A stretch of DNA of 64,000 nucleotides from Anisus vortex (Eukaryota > Mollusca > Gastropoda > Planorbidae). Location of the stretch: contig OX421500.1 of assembly GCA_949126835.1 (NCBI GenBank), positions 31,394,641 through 31,458,640 of the forward strand. The letters run 5' to 3'. Of the stretch, positions 34,429-49,400 are shown in pieces. A program made the position numbers and the translations under genes. Positions within the stretch are counted from its first letter, which is position 1; every line of letters starts with the position of its first letter. Under the pieces are notes generated by a model. It was not told the origin of the DNA. It ran no database searches and was given only the letters and a program-made list of their open reading frames with translations.

Positions 34429-37400
34429 ATGAATGTCTTGGAAAAGTTGCGTCCATCAAAATCCAGCAAGACAGACCAATCCCTACCTCCCAGTAAAGAG
34501 GATATTTTAAATACTTTGGAAAGTTTCACCATCAACAAGCCTATGGATGGACAAGGTTGTTGGTTATCATAATTTTTAGTTTTGCTTTTTTTTTTCTGAA
34601 CTTTCTATGCTACAAGGTAGAAAATGAAAATGTAACATTAAAGCAAACTTTTGTTACATGGTAAACAAAATTAATTGTATTTAAAGTCATTATAATCTAG
34701 AATTTTTATGTCATTTGAATTTTTAGTTTGCAATAATATTAACATTGACTTGTATTTTTTGTCATATTATCTATTCTTTTTTTTATTGACTTATTATTTG
34801 AGAAAATGATTTGATTTCAGAAAACAATAATAATTCTGACATCTCAACTCAGGGATCACGCATAGACTCTAAATTGGAGTTTTTTGACAACCAGCCAACG
34901 TCATCTTCCGCCAGCATGACTCATTCTTATAGGTAATACATTCATTCAACTGTTATAATCATTTCTTCTTTCCTGTTGTGTCTTTCTCTTGTTAACTAAT
35001 TTTTTAAGTAAACTAATTTTTTAAGTATTCATTTTTGTTTCTTCCTTTATTTTTTTTTAATTATTAGCTTTAAAGTAAAACCGCAAGAATAACATTGATA
35101 TATGCACTGAAACAAATGTTTGTCTCGCGCTGTTTATAGATTTCCTGAATTTTGTCTCATTTTATATTGAGACCTACATTGACTGGCAGTAAAATGGCAA
35201 TGTCTATTGTAAATCAAAAAAAAAATTCTGCATAAACATTTTTAATAATGATAGCTTTGTCTTGCATATCACAAATAATCTGTTACCATTAATTAAATTA
35301 ATATCTTGAAATGCATTATTAAAACTTTTTTTAAGCATATAAATAAAAGTCTTTGATTTGTAGACTAAATACAATATATGTTTGATCTATATGACAATAT
35401 AATAATTGCCTATATTTAATATTTCATTATTAAACAATGTTTAATAGAGAAAGACTAACTATTCCATGTATGGACAAAAAAAATATTTAAAGTAACAAAA
35501 CTTTACATAGGTATGTGCCATACTAGACTAAAAAAAAGCCATTTTTGATATATATAGATCAGTGCTGGTCTCATGTGTTAATTTTTTATAACATGTTTTG
35601 TAGAAAACTTCCTCTTCTTTTTTTTTCAAATGGTATGCCAAAGCCCTTAATAATTATTTCAATCTTATCTTATATATTACAGACACTCCTTCTGTAAAGA
35701 AGATTATTGCGTCCTACGCTCATCCATGGTCCGAGTCTAGTCTTGCATCTTTACTAATGTTTTAAATGATGTTAAGTTACTGTTTTTCCTGGTTTGTTCA
35801 GGCAACCCATTCCATGTCCAAATGCCACTCTGGCATCTTATCCATAAAGATAATTGGATCAAGCCATATATCACTGAAAGTTTGACTTCCTGTTTCAATT
35901 TTTCTTTTCGTATTGCAGCACCGAGTGGGAAAAGCTGTTCAACACAAAAGATGTGATGAAGAAGTTGAAAGAGAAAGCAATGGACGGTGAACTTCGAAGT
36001 AGTAGATTCAGGAGCTTAATTTGGAAGGTAGATATGTGTTCTCTTGTTTCAAAGGTGTTTGTACACAAATGTGTTTTCAAATTTTCTAATGTAGGGGTGA
36101 ATGGTGTTTACTCATTTGAAAGGTATCTGTGTTGTTTTATTATGTTTTTTTACTTTGTAAATAGTTATGTTATTTTAAGAGGTAATGTTTTTTGGAAGAT
36201 AGTTCTGATTTGAAAAAGCAGTATTTGTGTTTGCTGATTTGAAAGGTAAAATATTTTAAGGCCTTGTAAAGCTATGTTTCCTGTTTTGTGAAGTATTTTC
36301 CTACTATTTCAGATTTTGAAACTGGTTAATTTTTGTTGGTGTTGTTTTTTTTCTACATATTTAAAAAAAATCTATTTAACTTTTGGAGGATGTCAATTAT
36401 TTAGTCTTTACATGAGTGAAACCCAAGTTTGTTTTCAGCTGTTTTTGGAAGTACTACCACCAAATATGGCAGAATGGGCAGAGAAAACAAAGCAGAATCG
36501 AAATAAATTTGAGGAGTTAAAAAATAAGGTAAGCAAACTAAAACAACTAATGTACTCTGTGACCTGACAGTAAATGGGGATAGGTAAGGTGGTTGGGCAT
36601 TGTGCTGGCCACACATTGTATGCCATGGTTACTAGGGTGTCCCAAAAAAATGAAGTTTTGAAATGTTGATGTCTCACCCCACAGAATATGTCTGTATGGT
36701 AACAGTAGTTAACCTGCAAAATTTCAGCTCATTTGGACAATGTTTAGAGGTCCCCCAAGAGGTTTAAAGTTCCAGATTTTGGTGTAAAATCATTTGCGGT
36801 CAAATCTAATACAGCGTTAATGTTGCATTATATGCAAAACTGATATATTAAATAACAAATTGATGCTTAGTATTGTTTATAATATTAAATGAAACAAAAT
36901 ATATAAATCTTGAATGGTTTATGTTTTTAAATTTGAAATTTAAGTAAAAAATTATGAAAAACAAAGTTTTATTCATTTTGTCAAGTTAATTCTTGAAAGA
37001 ATGTCTATCTGCTTGAAAAATAATAATAAGCAATGCAATTAAGCATTCCTAATATTTATCTTGTACTTTGTACTGTAGGGTAGACACAAATTTAAAAAAG
37101 TTCTGCAAATTTAAATTTTAGCCAGCTGTTCACGATTACATTCTGCAAAATTTTTCCGATATTTGTCAACCACTTGAAGCAAAAATTGTTTTTGTTCTTC
37201 GTCCTTGGTGATACTGTCATTTTGTATCAATGCTACACCTCGCCCTGCAGAGTCATTGATACAAGCCAGATTCTTTACAAAATCTGCTGCAACTTTAAAA
37301 GATGGTGTATCTGACCATGCTTCAACAGGAACGTCTAGAAAACTGGCATCAATGTTGGATGTGACAAAAAATGTGGTAGAAGCGTGCAAATCAACAACAT

Positions 37401-40400
37401 TTTTGGTAGTGTTTTTATGAGATGCGGTCCACGTTCTGATTGCATTGTCCGAACAAGGCCAGTTTTTTCTTTGTCCGACAAAAGGGTTGAAAATAACGCA
37501 AGCGTCAACAGTTCCGGACTCAAGTACCATGAGTGACGCACCATCATTTTCAATACAGTCGATCGAAGAACAGCATCATCATATTCATATAAACGCTGTA
37601 TCAACAAGATATCATTCACAGGTGCATCTGCGGTGAGCCTGCATGAAAACCATGATTAAAGATAAACACCTATGGTAAACCGATTAAAGCGCTGAATACC
37701 TTGTAAATCTCGAAAGATGGTTTCGTTGCTTTCAATGCATAGATTGCTTTCGCCATCCACTTTGCCCTATGTAGGGCACCAGGTCAGCGAATGCTGACAT
37801 CAACCTCCAACCCAACCATTTGTGCAGCAAGCAGAAGAAATTCCAAATAATCATCACGTGAATGACTGACCTCAAGTTGACATTTGATAAATTCTTTAAT
37901 CGAATCGGACACGATTATCAAAGGGGCGGATCTGGCTTCGGGTGTGTGGTTTAATTCTGGCCATTTTTCTCGAAACCTCTTAAAAAACAAAATCTCTGGT
38001 CCAGTGGATGGTCCAAGACAAACATTGAATGCATCAGAAAGGAGTACTTCCAACATGTGATGACGGCATGCCATCCATAATAGATTACGTCCCAGGGCTA
38101 CTTCTAACAGAGTGCAAGCTCCATTGAGTCTTCCAGTATTGGAAGCCGTAGTGTCGAAGCACATGCCGATGACCATAGATTCGCACTTCCACGATTTGAT
38201 ATGTTCATATACTGCATCAGCAGCTGCCTGTCCTGACCCGGACCGGGATGCTAACTTGGGAACACCAAGAAGCTTTGTAGTGCCATCGACAAGTGATGAG
38301 AGCAGGACAGGTAATCGATCGACGTTGTTGGTAACCTCTCCGGTAACATCGGGCAATAGCTTACCATCCCAATGAACAATTGATTTTGAGGGAATATAGT
38401 TAGTCTTCTTTTATACGTGCTGCAGCTTGTTGACGATGAAGCTTGCGATGACGATGCATTGTGCTCTTGGAAAATACTGTGTCAGATGTCGGAACACCAG
38501 CTTAGTTGAATGCGGATGCAAGTATCATTGTAGATTTTCTAATGCTGGTGTTCGTTCTGTCCAGCACTGCAGCAACTTTTGGTGATATGATGCTTCGTCT
38601 GCGATGTCGTGTTGCAGAATTTGTTTTGCTTGAGGATGCTGATTGGATGACAAATTCTTCATCAGGTTCTGCATAGTTACTGGAATCCCAACAAATGTAT
38701 AAATTGTTTCTGACGCTCAGCAACTCGTTTTTCTTTAGCAGCAAGCTTTTTGTCCACAGATCCAATTGATCCTGTTCTTGATTCTCGTTGCAACTTCAAA
38801 AACTGCTTAGTTTAAAACAATCAAATCTTCAAAAAATATGCACAAGTTTTGCACATTCGGTATTTTATATGTTTTCTCGCATTTGTTACATTTTCTAATT
38901 AAGAATCACACAATTTCAACTATAGTTAATGGTAGCAATGAGGTAAATATAAGTATATTTAAACTTCATTTTATTCATATATGGCATGCAAAAACTGCAA
39001 GTTATTTGAGCCACGATTCGTCTGGATTTTTATGTTGGCCTAATACTGGAATTTTAAAAGCTTTTGGGGGACCTCTAAATGTTGTTCAAATGAGCTACAA
39101 CTTCACCAATTCACTCATTGTACCCAAGAGACACATTTCAGGGGGTGAGACACCAAAGATTAAAAAAAAAGGTTTTTTTTAGCATTTCTGGGACGCCCTA
39201 ATGGTTACACATCACCATACATGCCATGGGGGGGCACTGGTTGTGCGGCAGCGCGTTCGGCTGGCGTACCAAAGGCCCTGGGTTCGAATCATGGTGCAGG
39301 TTAGGATTTTTTCCCACGTCTGGAGGGTGTCCCTGAGTCTACCCAGCTCTGATGGGTACCTGACCTTAGTTGGGGTAAAGTAAAGGCGGCTGTGCCTAGT
39401 GCTGGCCACACAATCACCTAGTATGCCATGGTTACAGAAACTGGTGAAGGCTGCTTCACTTGACCTATGGATCAATGGTATGAGGGGGATTATTTACTCT
39501 CTACTTAATTGCATTATATTAAAAGCCATCTAGCTACCATAAACACACTTTATAAATTTGAACTTCCATTAATTGATTTAAAATGTGTTTTTAATAGCCA
39601 TACCTTTATTTTATTAAAATATGTTTATCAAAAAAATAATAAAAGTATCTGTGGCCATACTAGGGGATTGTGAGGCCAGCACAAAGCCCAGCCACTTTTC
39701 TTTTCCCCAACTCATGTTTGGTAACAGATAGAGAGCTAGGCAGACTGAATGCAATAAAATTCTTTAAAGCTTGTTTACTTTAAAACAGTTCATTTTTGTT
39801 TAGTTACTTCAGAGTGTTATAGAAAAGTAATTTATTGAAATATTATATTGTTAAGTTATGCACCAAATTAATGCCCGTTCAAAACAAATTTTAACCATAT
39901 ATAATTCAAACATTGAAAATCACTTATCAATCATTTGCAAAAACAGATCACATTTGTCACTGTTTTTTTTTTTTTATACATGAGTTGTACAGAAATAATA
40001 GTTTAGGAAATCGATACTCTATTATGTATATTTTAAAAAAAATAGTTTACTTTTGAAAATTGTGATTATGTAGATCTATTATTATTATGATTATTATTTA
40101 GTTGTTTAAATCTTTTCTTATAGAAAGATGAATATGTCATACAAACAAAATTTTTTTTTTAATCAGCTTATAGTTAATCCAAGGAAAGCCGTGGACTCTG
40201 TGGATATAACATTGAATAATCCACTGTCACAAGATGAAGAGGTTGGTGAAGTGAGGTTGATTGAGAAGTTTAAGATAAATAAATTATTGTTTATGAAATC
40301 TTTTTTTTTAATTACATGTTTTATTATTTATATTATATTATTAAAGTTTTTAGTTTTTAAAATTGTGAGAATTAAAGTAGAGTATCCCTTTCCGATCCTG

Positions 40401-43400
40401 TTTTTTTCCATGCTGCTGGCTCTCCTTGTTTCCTAGGCCATAGCATGCAAGGAAAGTGTGTGGCCAGCACAATGCCTCAGCTGCTTATACTTTTCCAACT
40501 CACGTCTGAGCTGGATGGACTGAGTGACACTTTCCGGACCCGTGAAAAGATCAAGTGGCTAACTTGATAACCCTACCTCATCATCCCATGTTATTCTATT
40601 GACCTAAAATGTCCTTTTTTTTTTAAAGAAATATGTTTGATTTCTTTTAAACAAAATAATTCAATTGGTTTCAACAAATATTGTTTAGAGTGATATAATT
40701 TGTTCCTAAAACATTGTTGTTTGTTGAACTATGAGTCCAGTTACAATTTCCTTTACCTACGAGAGCTTGTGAAGTTTCGTTTATGAAATTTCTCTCTCCA
40801 GAGCCCATGGAATAAATTCTTTCAAGACAATGAGCTCAGGTTGACCATTAAGCAGGATGTAATAAGAACGTAAGTATTCTTTATGCAAATACAGTATTCC
40901 ACTTTATGTATCTCTATACCGAAAATCTTCCCATCACTAGGATGTAAAAGAAAAAGCTCAAGAAAAGGGTCTTCAAAATTAGGGGATGTTGAACAATAAT
41001 TGTAACAACACAACCGGTATTGAAAGCCATTGTCAATTTTGTTGAAATGTAATCTTTTTTTTTACATCTGAAAGCCTACAATACGTTATGAAGGATAAAT
41101 TTGTAAATACTTATATTGGATTCGCCCCCCAAAAATATAAAAATTGCAAACACTAGTTAGATTTAGAACTATCATGCCATTTCTTGCAGGTGACAACTAG
41201 GGGGGAACATTTTCCTCGATCTTTATAGTGGACAAAAGCCTATAATCTTTTAACAAACGATAATTAATTTAGAACAATAAAATCATGTTAACATTCCAAT
41301 TAAAATTGACTGTTATTTAAATAATATAACTTGTAAACCTAAATTCACTCTCCATGTGATCAAATTCACTGAAATTCCTTTTCACGTTTATGTTTTGATT
41401 TTGTCCTTGTTTGAGTTTAGTCATTATTTTTCTTTTATGGAAACTAAATTTATAAGGTTGGTTTAAAAAGACCTTTACAAAAGACTATCACAAAACAAGA
41501 AGAATGAACTTAATTATGTCAGTTTGAACACATAATGATACTGACATGGTTGTGAGAACACAAACATAATTGTTATGTTTTGATTTGAATATTTTATACA
41601 TCAAAAACAAAAGAAAGGTTAAACTTTCTATTCTAAAACAGACGTGTTGTTGTTAATCAGTGGCTGCAATGTTTATCTTCCAATACATGGTTTGGGTTGT
41701 GAAGGGAGTGTCTTAGAGAAAAATACAATTTAGAATTGTGTTCAAAGTAGATGCACAATGCATTCTGTTTCTCATCTTTCTACTTACACACTAATCTCTT
41801 CTGAAACTTAATGTTAATGTGAAGCATTTTGAAATTAATACAGTAAGTCAACAGTTTGAGATAGAAATGGAATTGCTTGTTTGCATTCTAACTACATATA
41901 TATCTACTGAACTACCTATCTATCTTACTATATATCAATCTGTCAGCCTCTATTCTGTCTATCTATTTATCTATCTATATATTTAATTAATCTATCCATC
42001 CATTTGTGTATGCTTTAGTGCTACACTACTTTTGAAATTTCTCTATTGTGTTTCTTTCTATTTAAAAAAATCTATAAATGTTTAATCTTTATTAAAACTT
42101 AATTTTTCTTTTTTGCTATGAAATATTTTAGGCATTTAAGGTGTGCTTATGAATGTGTTGCCTCAACTGTCTTCTAACCTTCATGTTTTGGTTTCCATGT
42201 GTTCATCTTTTTCTTTTTTACTCACTAAACTTGAAGGTCCATTTGAAACATATATTTCATTAACGCTATATTTGCCCATCATGCACCCAAAATTCATTTC
42301 TGTTACTAAGCTATACTATGTCATTATCAAACTGTGAACTCTTAGCTGGTGATGCAAAAAAAAAAAAAAAAAAACTTAACAGTATCTCTCACTAGTTCAT
42401 TGACTTTAGTAGAAATAATTATAAAGGTTAGAGGTTAAAGTTCTCTATTTTTTTGGTGTTATCTTTATTTATCTTTGGCTTCATTATTATTTTTTGTTTT
42501 TATGTATTCAGTCTTGTTTTGATTCATTGAATGTCCTCTTTTAATGCACCAGAACAATTTTCTCAAGCTCCATTTACTTGCTTTCATTTACTTTCCTCTC
42601 CATATAGAACATTTGGCAAACACACCTGGAAAGAATGGTTTGTCTCAGTGTTTCTTCTTATCTCATTTTGTGGGGTTTCGTCCTCTTTTGTTAGTGCTTT
42701 GTCGTGCGATGCTGTTGTTTCCAGTGGTGGTGTAGGGTGCCGACCTCCTGTCTCCGTGGCAACAGGCCTGTCTCCCCTTTTATTTTCTCCTCCTTTTTTT
42801 TTAATTAGTCAGGCCCTTTTTTAATTGTTTATATTTAACTTTAATTGTTACATATTACATTTATCCAATCAGTTCTGCCTAGTTTCAGTAGATAAATAAA
42901 TAATGAATTACATATGCTATAAATGCTTTGAGTCATTTCTGTTTCTTATTATTGTTATGGTTTTTAAATGTCATTTCATAACAGTAAGGGCCCGTACCAT
43001 ATTGGAGTGTTGTCACTGGTTGTATATAGTTCAGTGCACTCATGGCAAGTGCAGAAGTCATTTCATTGTTTGGAAATGTTGTATTTTTTTTTTTATTGTT
43101 TTTTTTTTTATTGTAGTTAGTTGGTGATAATTACAAAACAACTAAAAAGGACATGTAAACTACTTTGTATGACGTTGTCTGCTTGAGAGAAAACAGCTCT
43201 GCAGACTGGCTAATGGAACCCATGCAATCCATGTAGCTATGGTACAAAGTTTAAAGTTGGCAATATGTGTGAACCACTGATACGCTCCCATTTAGAGTAC
43301 ACTGGTTGGCTAATGCATGTGGGATGTTTCCTGTTGTGCATCCAAGAATCATTGTACGGGCCACCGAGAGTCATGTGGCAGAAGGAATAGGTGCTACAAT

Positions 43401-46400
43401 ACCCATCTTGCCTGGATGACCAGGCCTATAGTCTGGTATTTGTTATACCAGGCAAAAGTGCAGGTATACGAGGTAATGCAGACTTGTTAATGATCCAGAG
43501 GGAATTTTGCAGTGGGGGAAGTATAGAGCTTGTGCCTACTGGGACAGGGTCTTGGACCCACCCCTTATCTTATTCCCTGGACTAAAGAGTCGGAAGGCTT
43601 GTCCAGTTTTTAAGAGACATAGAATGGGATATTAAAAGAAGAAGACAGCTTGATTTAAATTTATTAAAGCCAAGTGTCTTTTGCATTTACAAATCTAGGA
43701 GATTTGATTGGACATATTAATATAATATACATAACAATTGCTAAGTGTCAGATTATCATCAATTTATTTATTTGTTTATTTCTGAAGAAATATAACCTAA
43801 ATATTTTTATAAATTTAGAATTTTAAAAGAAAAAAGAATCTTAGAGTTATGTCCCATATTGTGTAGAATTTGAATTGTGCAGTTCCTTACTTTATTCACT
43901 TTGTGTCTATGTTTATTTTTCTGCTGATCCTCCCACTCAATATGGTGGTTGCTAGGATACCCTAGCAACATTACAGTAGCTGATCACCGGTTTTGCTTTT
44001 CTCTCATGTGATGTCATTTCCTGTCACTGTGTGTGTATACATATTTATTTTTTTTGTCCTAATATTTTTGTCCCATGTATTATTACCGGTATATACTACA
44101 GTCAAAACTATGTCAGCTAACAAAGAAAAACCAAGTTAAATTTAGGTATTGCCAACATTTCATGTTCTGCTTTAACCAAGGCATTAACTGAATCATAACA
44201 AAGCTCAATACCAGTACTCAATATATATATGTATGTATATGTAAGATGATCCAACGAAAATGTATTGGCTGTTTTGTGACACATTAACTAAATCATAGCG
44301 GAAACACTCTTCAGCTGCATTAATTTATTTCCTTACAGCAGGCTGTAGCATTGCTCATAATTATACAAGAAAATTGTGTCTTTTTTTTTCCTTCATGTTT
44401 TAAAGTCTTTCCGTGTTTATCTTCAATGTAGAGAAACATTAAAATTATAAAAGGGGCATTAACATAGTTGTGTAAATAATTATCTACCTTTAAGTTAAGT
44501 TTTTAATTAATTTTTTTTAATGGATTTTGCTTTCAATTAAACCATATCTTTAGGTGGTAGTATTCTATTTCAAAAATATTCTACACCGAATGCATGAAGC
44601 TCATTTACTATCCCGCCAGTTTATGGATTTCAATCAACTTGATTTCTTGATTGACTTGAGTTTTGCGTACGGTAGCCCAGAATCAAGTTCAGATTTCCAG
44701 TTGTTGTTTGTTTTGACCCCCATCCCCTTTTTATTTATTTTCTTTTTTTTTTGTCTGTTTGAAATATTTAATTAACCATAAAAAAAAATTTGAAAATAAC
44801 AATTTATTAATCAACTTAAATGATATCGTGTAAGTTAGAAAAAAATACTAATTTTGAAATGGTTTACTTCACTTGTTTAATCAGTAAAATGGCTTTTATC
44901 CTTGTATGAGAATATTTTATTATATTAGCTGTAAATAATAATGTGTTACTAATCAACACCTGACTTTGTCTACAAATATGTTATAGATATTATATATTGA
45001 ATTTTTGTTTATCTATTTAATGTAAAAAATACAACAGGTTACCTACTATAAACTTTTTTTTTTAAATTTTCTCTTCCTTGCTAGCTATCCAAAGATTGAA
45101 TTCTTCCAATCTAACCAGCTAAGGAATCTCATGGTCAACATTCTCTTCATATTTGCCAAAGAGAATCCTGAGCTTTCTTATAGACAGGTGCATTTGCAGT
45201 TCTTGTTCTTGATGTTCTTGAAAACAGTTCTCACAGCTTTTTTTTTCTTTGACCCACTATTTATTTTTTGATGTTTGTTGTTGTGTGTTTTTTTTTCTAA
45301 ACTACTCATAGTTAATGTTGTTGCCTTGGAGGAAAGTCTTTATATTTTGTTCATAACATTTGAGCTTCAAAGATTTGCAAAACGTGTTAGCTTTTACAAG
45401 ATAAATTTTAATATAATATTCTTGAGCTGTTTTTGTGTTTATAACAGCCATTAGGAAACATTCCAATTTACTTAATGACACAGAGACATTTATAGCAGCT
45501 TCAATGTTTGTATACAGAATTTATTTGCTTTCCTTTTCTTATTTTATGTTTTAAATGTGTTGCTTTGTATTTTTTTAATTGTATGCATTTCTTTTTTTTT
45601 TAAATCAATTTTTTTATTTGGTGTGTGAAATCACTGCTGTTTTCTGGATTCAAATTATTAACAATAAATGTGATTGTTTTTCCTTCTCCAAATTCTGCAG
45701 CTAATTAACTCTTTCCATGCTAATCTATTGTCAATTTGACAGGTCATGTTTGTGCCAATCAACAGTTTACCATGGATGTGATTATTTCTGTAGTTTATTT
45801 TGTTGCTAGGGCCTATTCTATCTCTTATTCTTTATCGCTCCCCGTGGAGCATAAGGCAGAAACAAAGTTCCGCCAGGCCTCCCTATCCTGGGCGAGCCAT
45901 TTGATTTCATGCCATGTTCTGTTGGTGGCCTTTGCTTCCTCGTCCATTGTCCTCCTCCACGTTGCCAACTTTTGGTCCAACTTTTTAATATTCTTAAATG
46001 AACATCAACTCTTCCTGCTTCCTAGGTGATAGAAAAAAATTAGTTTACATTCAGGTTTGAAAAAATTGTGACTTTTTCATCAATCTTTAAGCTGTTGTAA
46101 ACAAAGCGATGGCTCGATGTGTTGCTAGACCATGTAGGTTGTCAAGTTTGACCTTTTATTGATAATTTTTTATGCTGAATCATCAGAAAATAAGTCTAAA
46201 TCATGTTTAGTTTAATTTGAGGTGGAGATATGTAGTTTATTTTGTAATTAAAGTTGTTAACATTTGTCTTTTGACACTCAGGCCTATGTCAACAATATAT
46301 AAATGCACAGGAGTGGCAATCTCCGGCTAACACTGACATGACAAAATCATACTTTCTGAGGTTTTAAGCAAAATAGAATACCAGCTAGAGAAACCATTTA

Positions 46401-49400
46401 GTAGTCTGATAAGTTCTATTTAGGTGCACGCTTTTTGTTTCAAACAAAAATTTAAATTTCACAATATTGTAAATAAAATTTAAACTTTTACTGCCATATT
46501 TTCTACACATTAGTTTTCCCTGTCTGCTTTTCTTTAACTTGCTATGAAATACAGCTAGCTCGCTATGAAATACAGCTAGCTCGCTATGAAATACAGCTAG
46601 CTCGCTGAACACAAAACATGAACAAATAAGAGCACCCAACTAGAGAAACAACTAGCTGCATGAAACTAGCCTGGCACAAACTTTGAAACCTCTGGCATGG
46701 AATGAGTTAAAGATGCGTGCTAATATTTTGTCATTGTGCTTGAAGAACCATTGCCTTGTAATTTTATTTGGACACACATTTTTTTTTTAATGACCTGGAT
46801 GAGTATATGAAGTGTTGCTCAAATTTAGTGTTGTGCATTTTCAAACAATTTGTACTGTCACTATTTATTTAACCATCTGTTTTTCAAGTGGATTTAATCA
46901 GAAAATCTCTAGCAATTCATGTTTTAATAATATGTCTATCTCCTTTTGAAAAATCTATTTAAATCTTATAACATTATTAGTTTTCTAAAAATCCAAATGT
47001 AGGGAACAAATTTTGCACCTTTTTTTATATTCTGCGATGTGTGGCTTTCTTGATTGTTTTTATTAATTGTTATCTTGTGTAGGAGATGTAGGCGGATACT
47101 TTATACTAATACACATAGTTATGTCACTGCTATGGAGATACTTTATACTAACACACATAGTTATGTCACTGATATGGAGATACTTTATACTAACACACAT
47201 AGTTATGTCACTGATATGGAGATACTTTATACTAACACACATAGTTATGTCACTGATATGGAGATACTTTATACTAACACACATAGTTATGTCACTGATA
47301 TGGAGATACTTTATACCAACACACATAGTTATGTCACTGATATGGAGATACTTTATACTAACACACATAGTTATGTCACTGATACTGATATTGGATATGG
47401 TGATACTTTATACCAACACGCATAGTTATGTCACTGATATGGAGATACTTTATACCAACATGCATAGTTATGTCACTGATATGGAGATACTTTATATCAA
47501 CACACATAGTTATGTCACTGATATGGAGATACTTTATACTAACACACATAGTTATGTCACTGATATGGAGATACTTTATACTAACACACATATTTATGTC
47601 TCTGATATGGGGATACTTTATACTAACACACATAGTTATGTCACTGATATGGAGATACTTTATACTAACACACATAGTTATGTCACTGATATGGAGATAC
47701 TTTATACTAACACACATATTTATGTCACTGATATGGAGATACTTTATACTAACACACATAGTTATGTCACTGATATGGAGATACTTTATACGAACACACA
47801 TAGTTATGTCACTGATATGGAGATACTTTATACCAACACACATAGTTATGTCACTGATATGGAGATACTTTATACCAACACACATAGTTATGTCACTGAT
47901 ATGGAGATACTTTATACTAACACACATAGTTATGTCACTGATATGGAGATACTTTATACTAACACACATAGTTATGTCACTGATATGGAGATACTTTATA
48001 CTAACACACATATTTATGTCTCTGATATGGGGATACTTTATACTAACACGCATAGTTATGTCACTGATATGGAGATACTTTATACTAACACACATAGTTA
48101 TGTCACTGATATGGAGACTGGAAGTATTCCTTTTAGCTTGTAAAGTCCCTAGTCAAAATAAGCAATTTATATTCAAACCATGGGCATGTGCTGTAATTTT
48201 CCTAAGGAATTGGGGGAGGAGAGGGTTTTCCTATATTGTGCTGGAAGCCAAACTCATATTTAAAGCCAAATTAACATTTTAAAATGTTATAAATATAACA
48301 GTTGAATAGTACTACAATCACTACTATATATATTTTGTCCAAGTCTAACATGACACCTATTGTAGTACTACAATCACTACTATATATATTTTGTCCAAGT
48401 CTAACATGACACCTATTGTAGTACTACAATCACTACTATATATATTTTGTCCAAGTCTAACATGACACCTATTGTAGTACTACAATCACTACTCTATATA
48501 TTTTGTCCAAGTCCAACATGACACCTATTGTAGTACTACAACCACTACTATATATATTTTGTCCAAGTCTAACATGACACCTATTGTAGTACTACAACCA
48601 CTACTATATATATTTTGTCCAAGTCTAACATGACACCTATTGTAGTACTACAATCACTACTATATATATTTTGTCCAAGTCCAACATGACACCTATTGTA
48701 GTACTACAACCACTACTATATATATTTTGTCCAAGTCCAACATGACACCTATTATAGTACTACAACCACTACTATATATATTTTGTCCAAGTCTAACATG
48801 ACACCTATTGTAGTACTACAACCACTACTATATATATTTTGTCCAAGTCCAACATGACACCTATTGTAGTACTACAACCACTACTATATATATTTTGTCC
48901 AAGTCTAACATGACACCTATTGTAGTACTACAACCACTACTCTATATATTTTGTCCAAGTCTAACATGACACCTATTGTAGTACTACAATCACTACTCTA
49001 TATATTTTGTCCAAGTCTAACATGACACCTATTGTAGTACTACAATCACTACTATATATATTTTGTCCAAGTCTAACATGACACCTATTGTAGTACTACA
49101 ACCACTACTATATATATTTTGTCCAAGTCTAACATGACACCTATTGTAGTACTACAATCACTACTATATATATTTTGTCCAAGTCTAACATGACACCTAT
49201 TGTAGTACTACAATCACTACTAAAAAGCTTCCACCTTCCACACAGTGTATCAGGTTTACAATAAATAGGTTTGTGGTGGAGGAAGCGGGTAATATCACCA
49301 AGCTGAGAATTTTTTATATGAACATTTTCTTTGCCCTCATTGGCTGATTTATTCATCTTTTTTTTTTTTCTTCAATTGAATTCAAAAGTCAAAATCTTAG

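Noticed and set aside
42531..42824. 97-codon plus-strand frame in the long TBC1D5 intron
   Set aside because: No family resemblance, low-complexity hydrophobic content, no splice signals consistent with TBC1D5 phases.
44554..44700. Possible third version of TBC1D5 exon 7 (FYFKNILHRMHEAHLLSRQ)
   Set aside because: There is a faint resemblance to the end of exon 7a, but no GT donor follows the SRQ codons, the length does not fit and the FF segment is missing.
47063..48282. Long open frames over the 42-bp array (up to 358 codons)
   Set aside because: Repeat artefact: open on both strands, unit divisible by three, inside an intron of TBC1D5.
47085..49222. CRISPR-like arrays
   Set aside because: The repeats are contiguous without unique spacers, and the genome is clearly animal.
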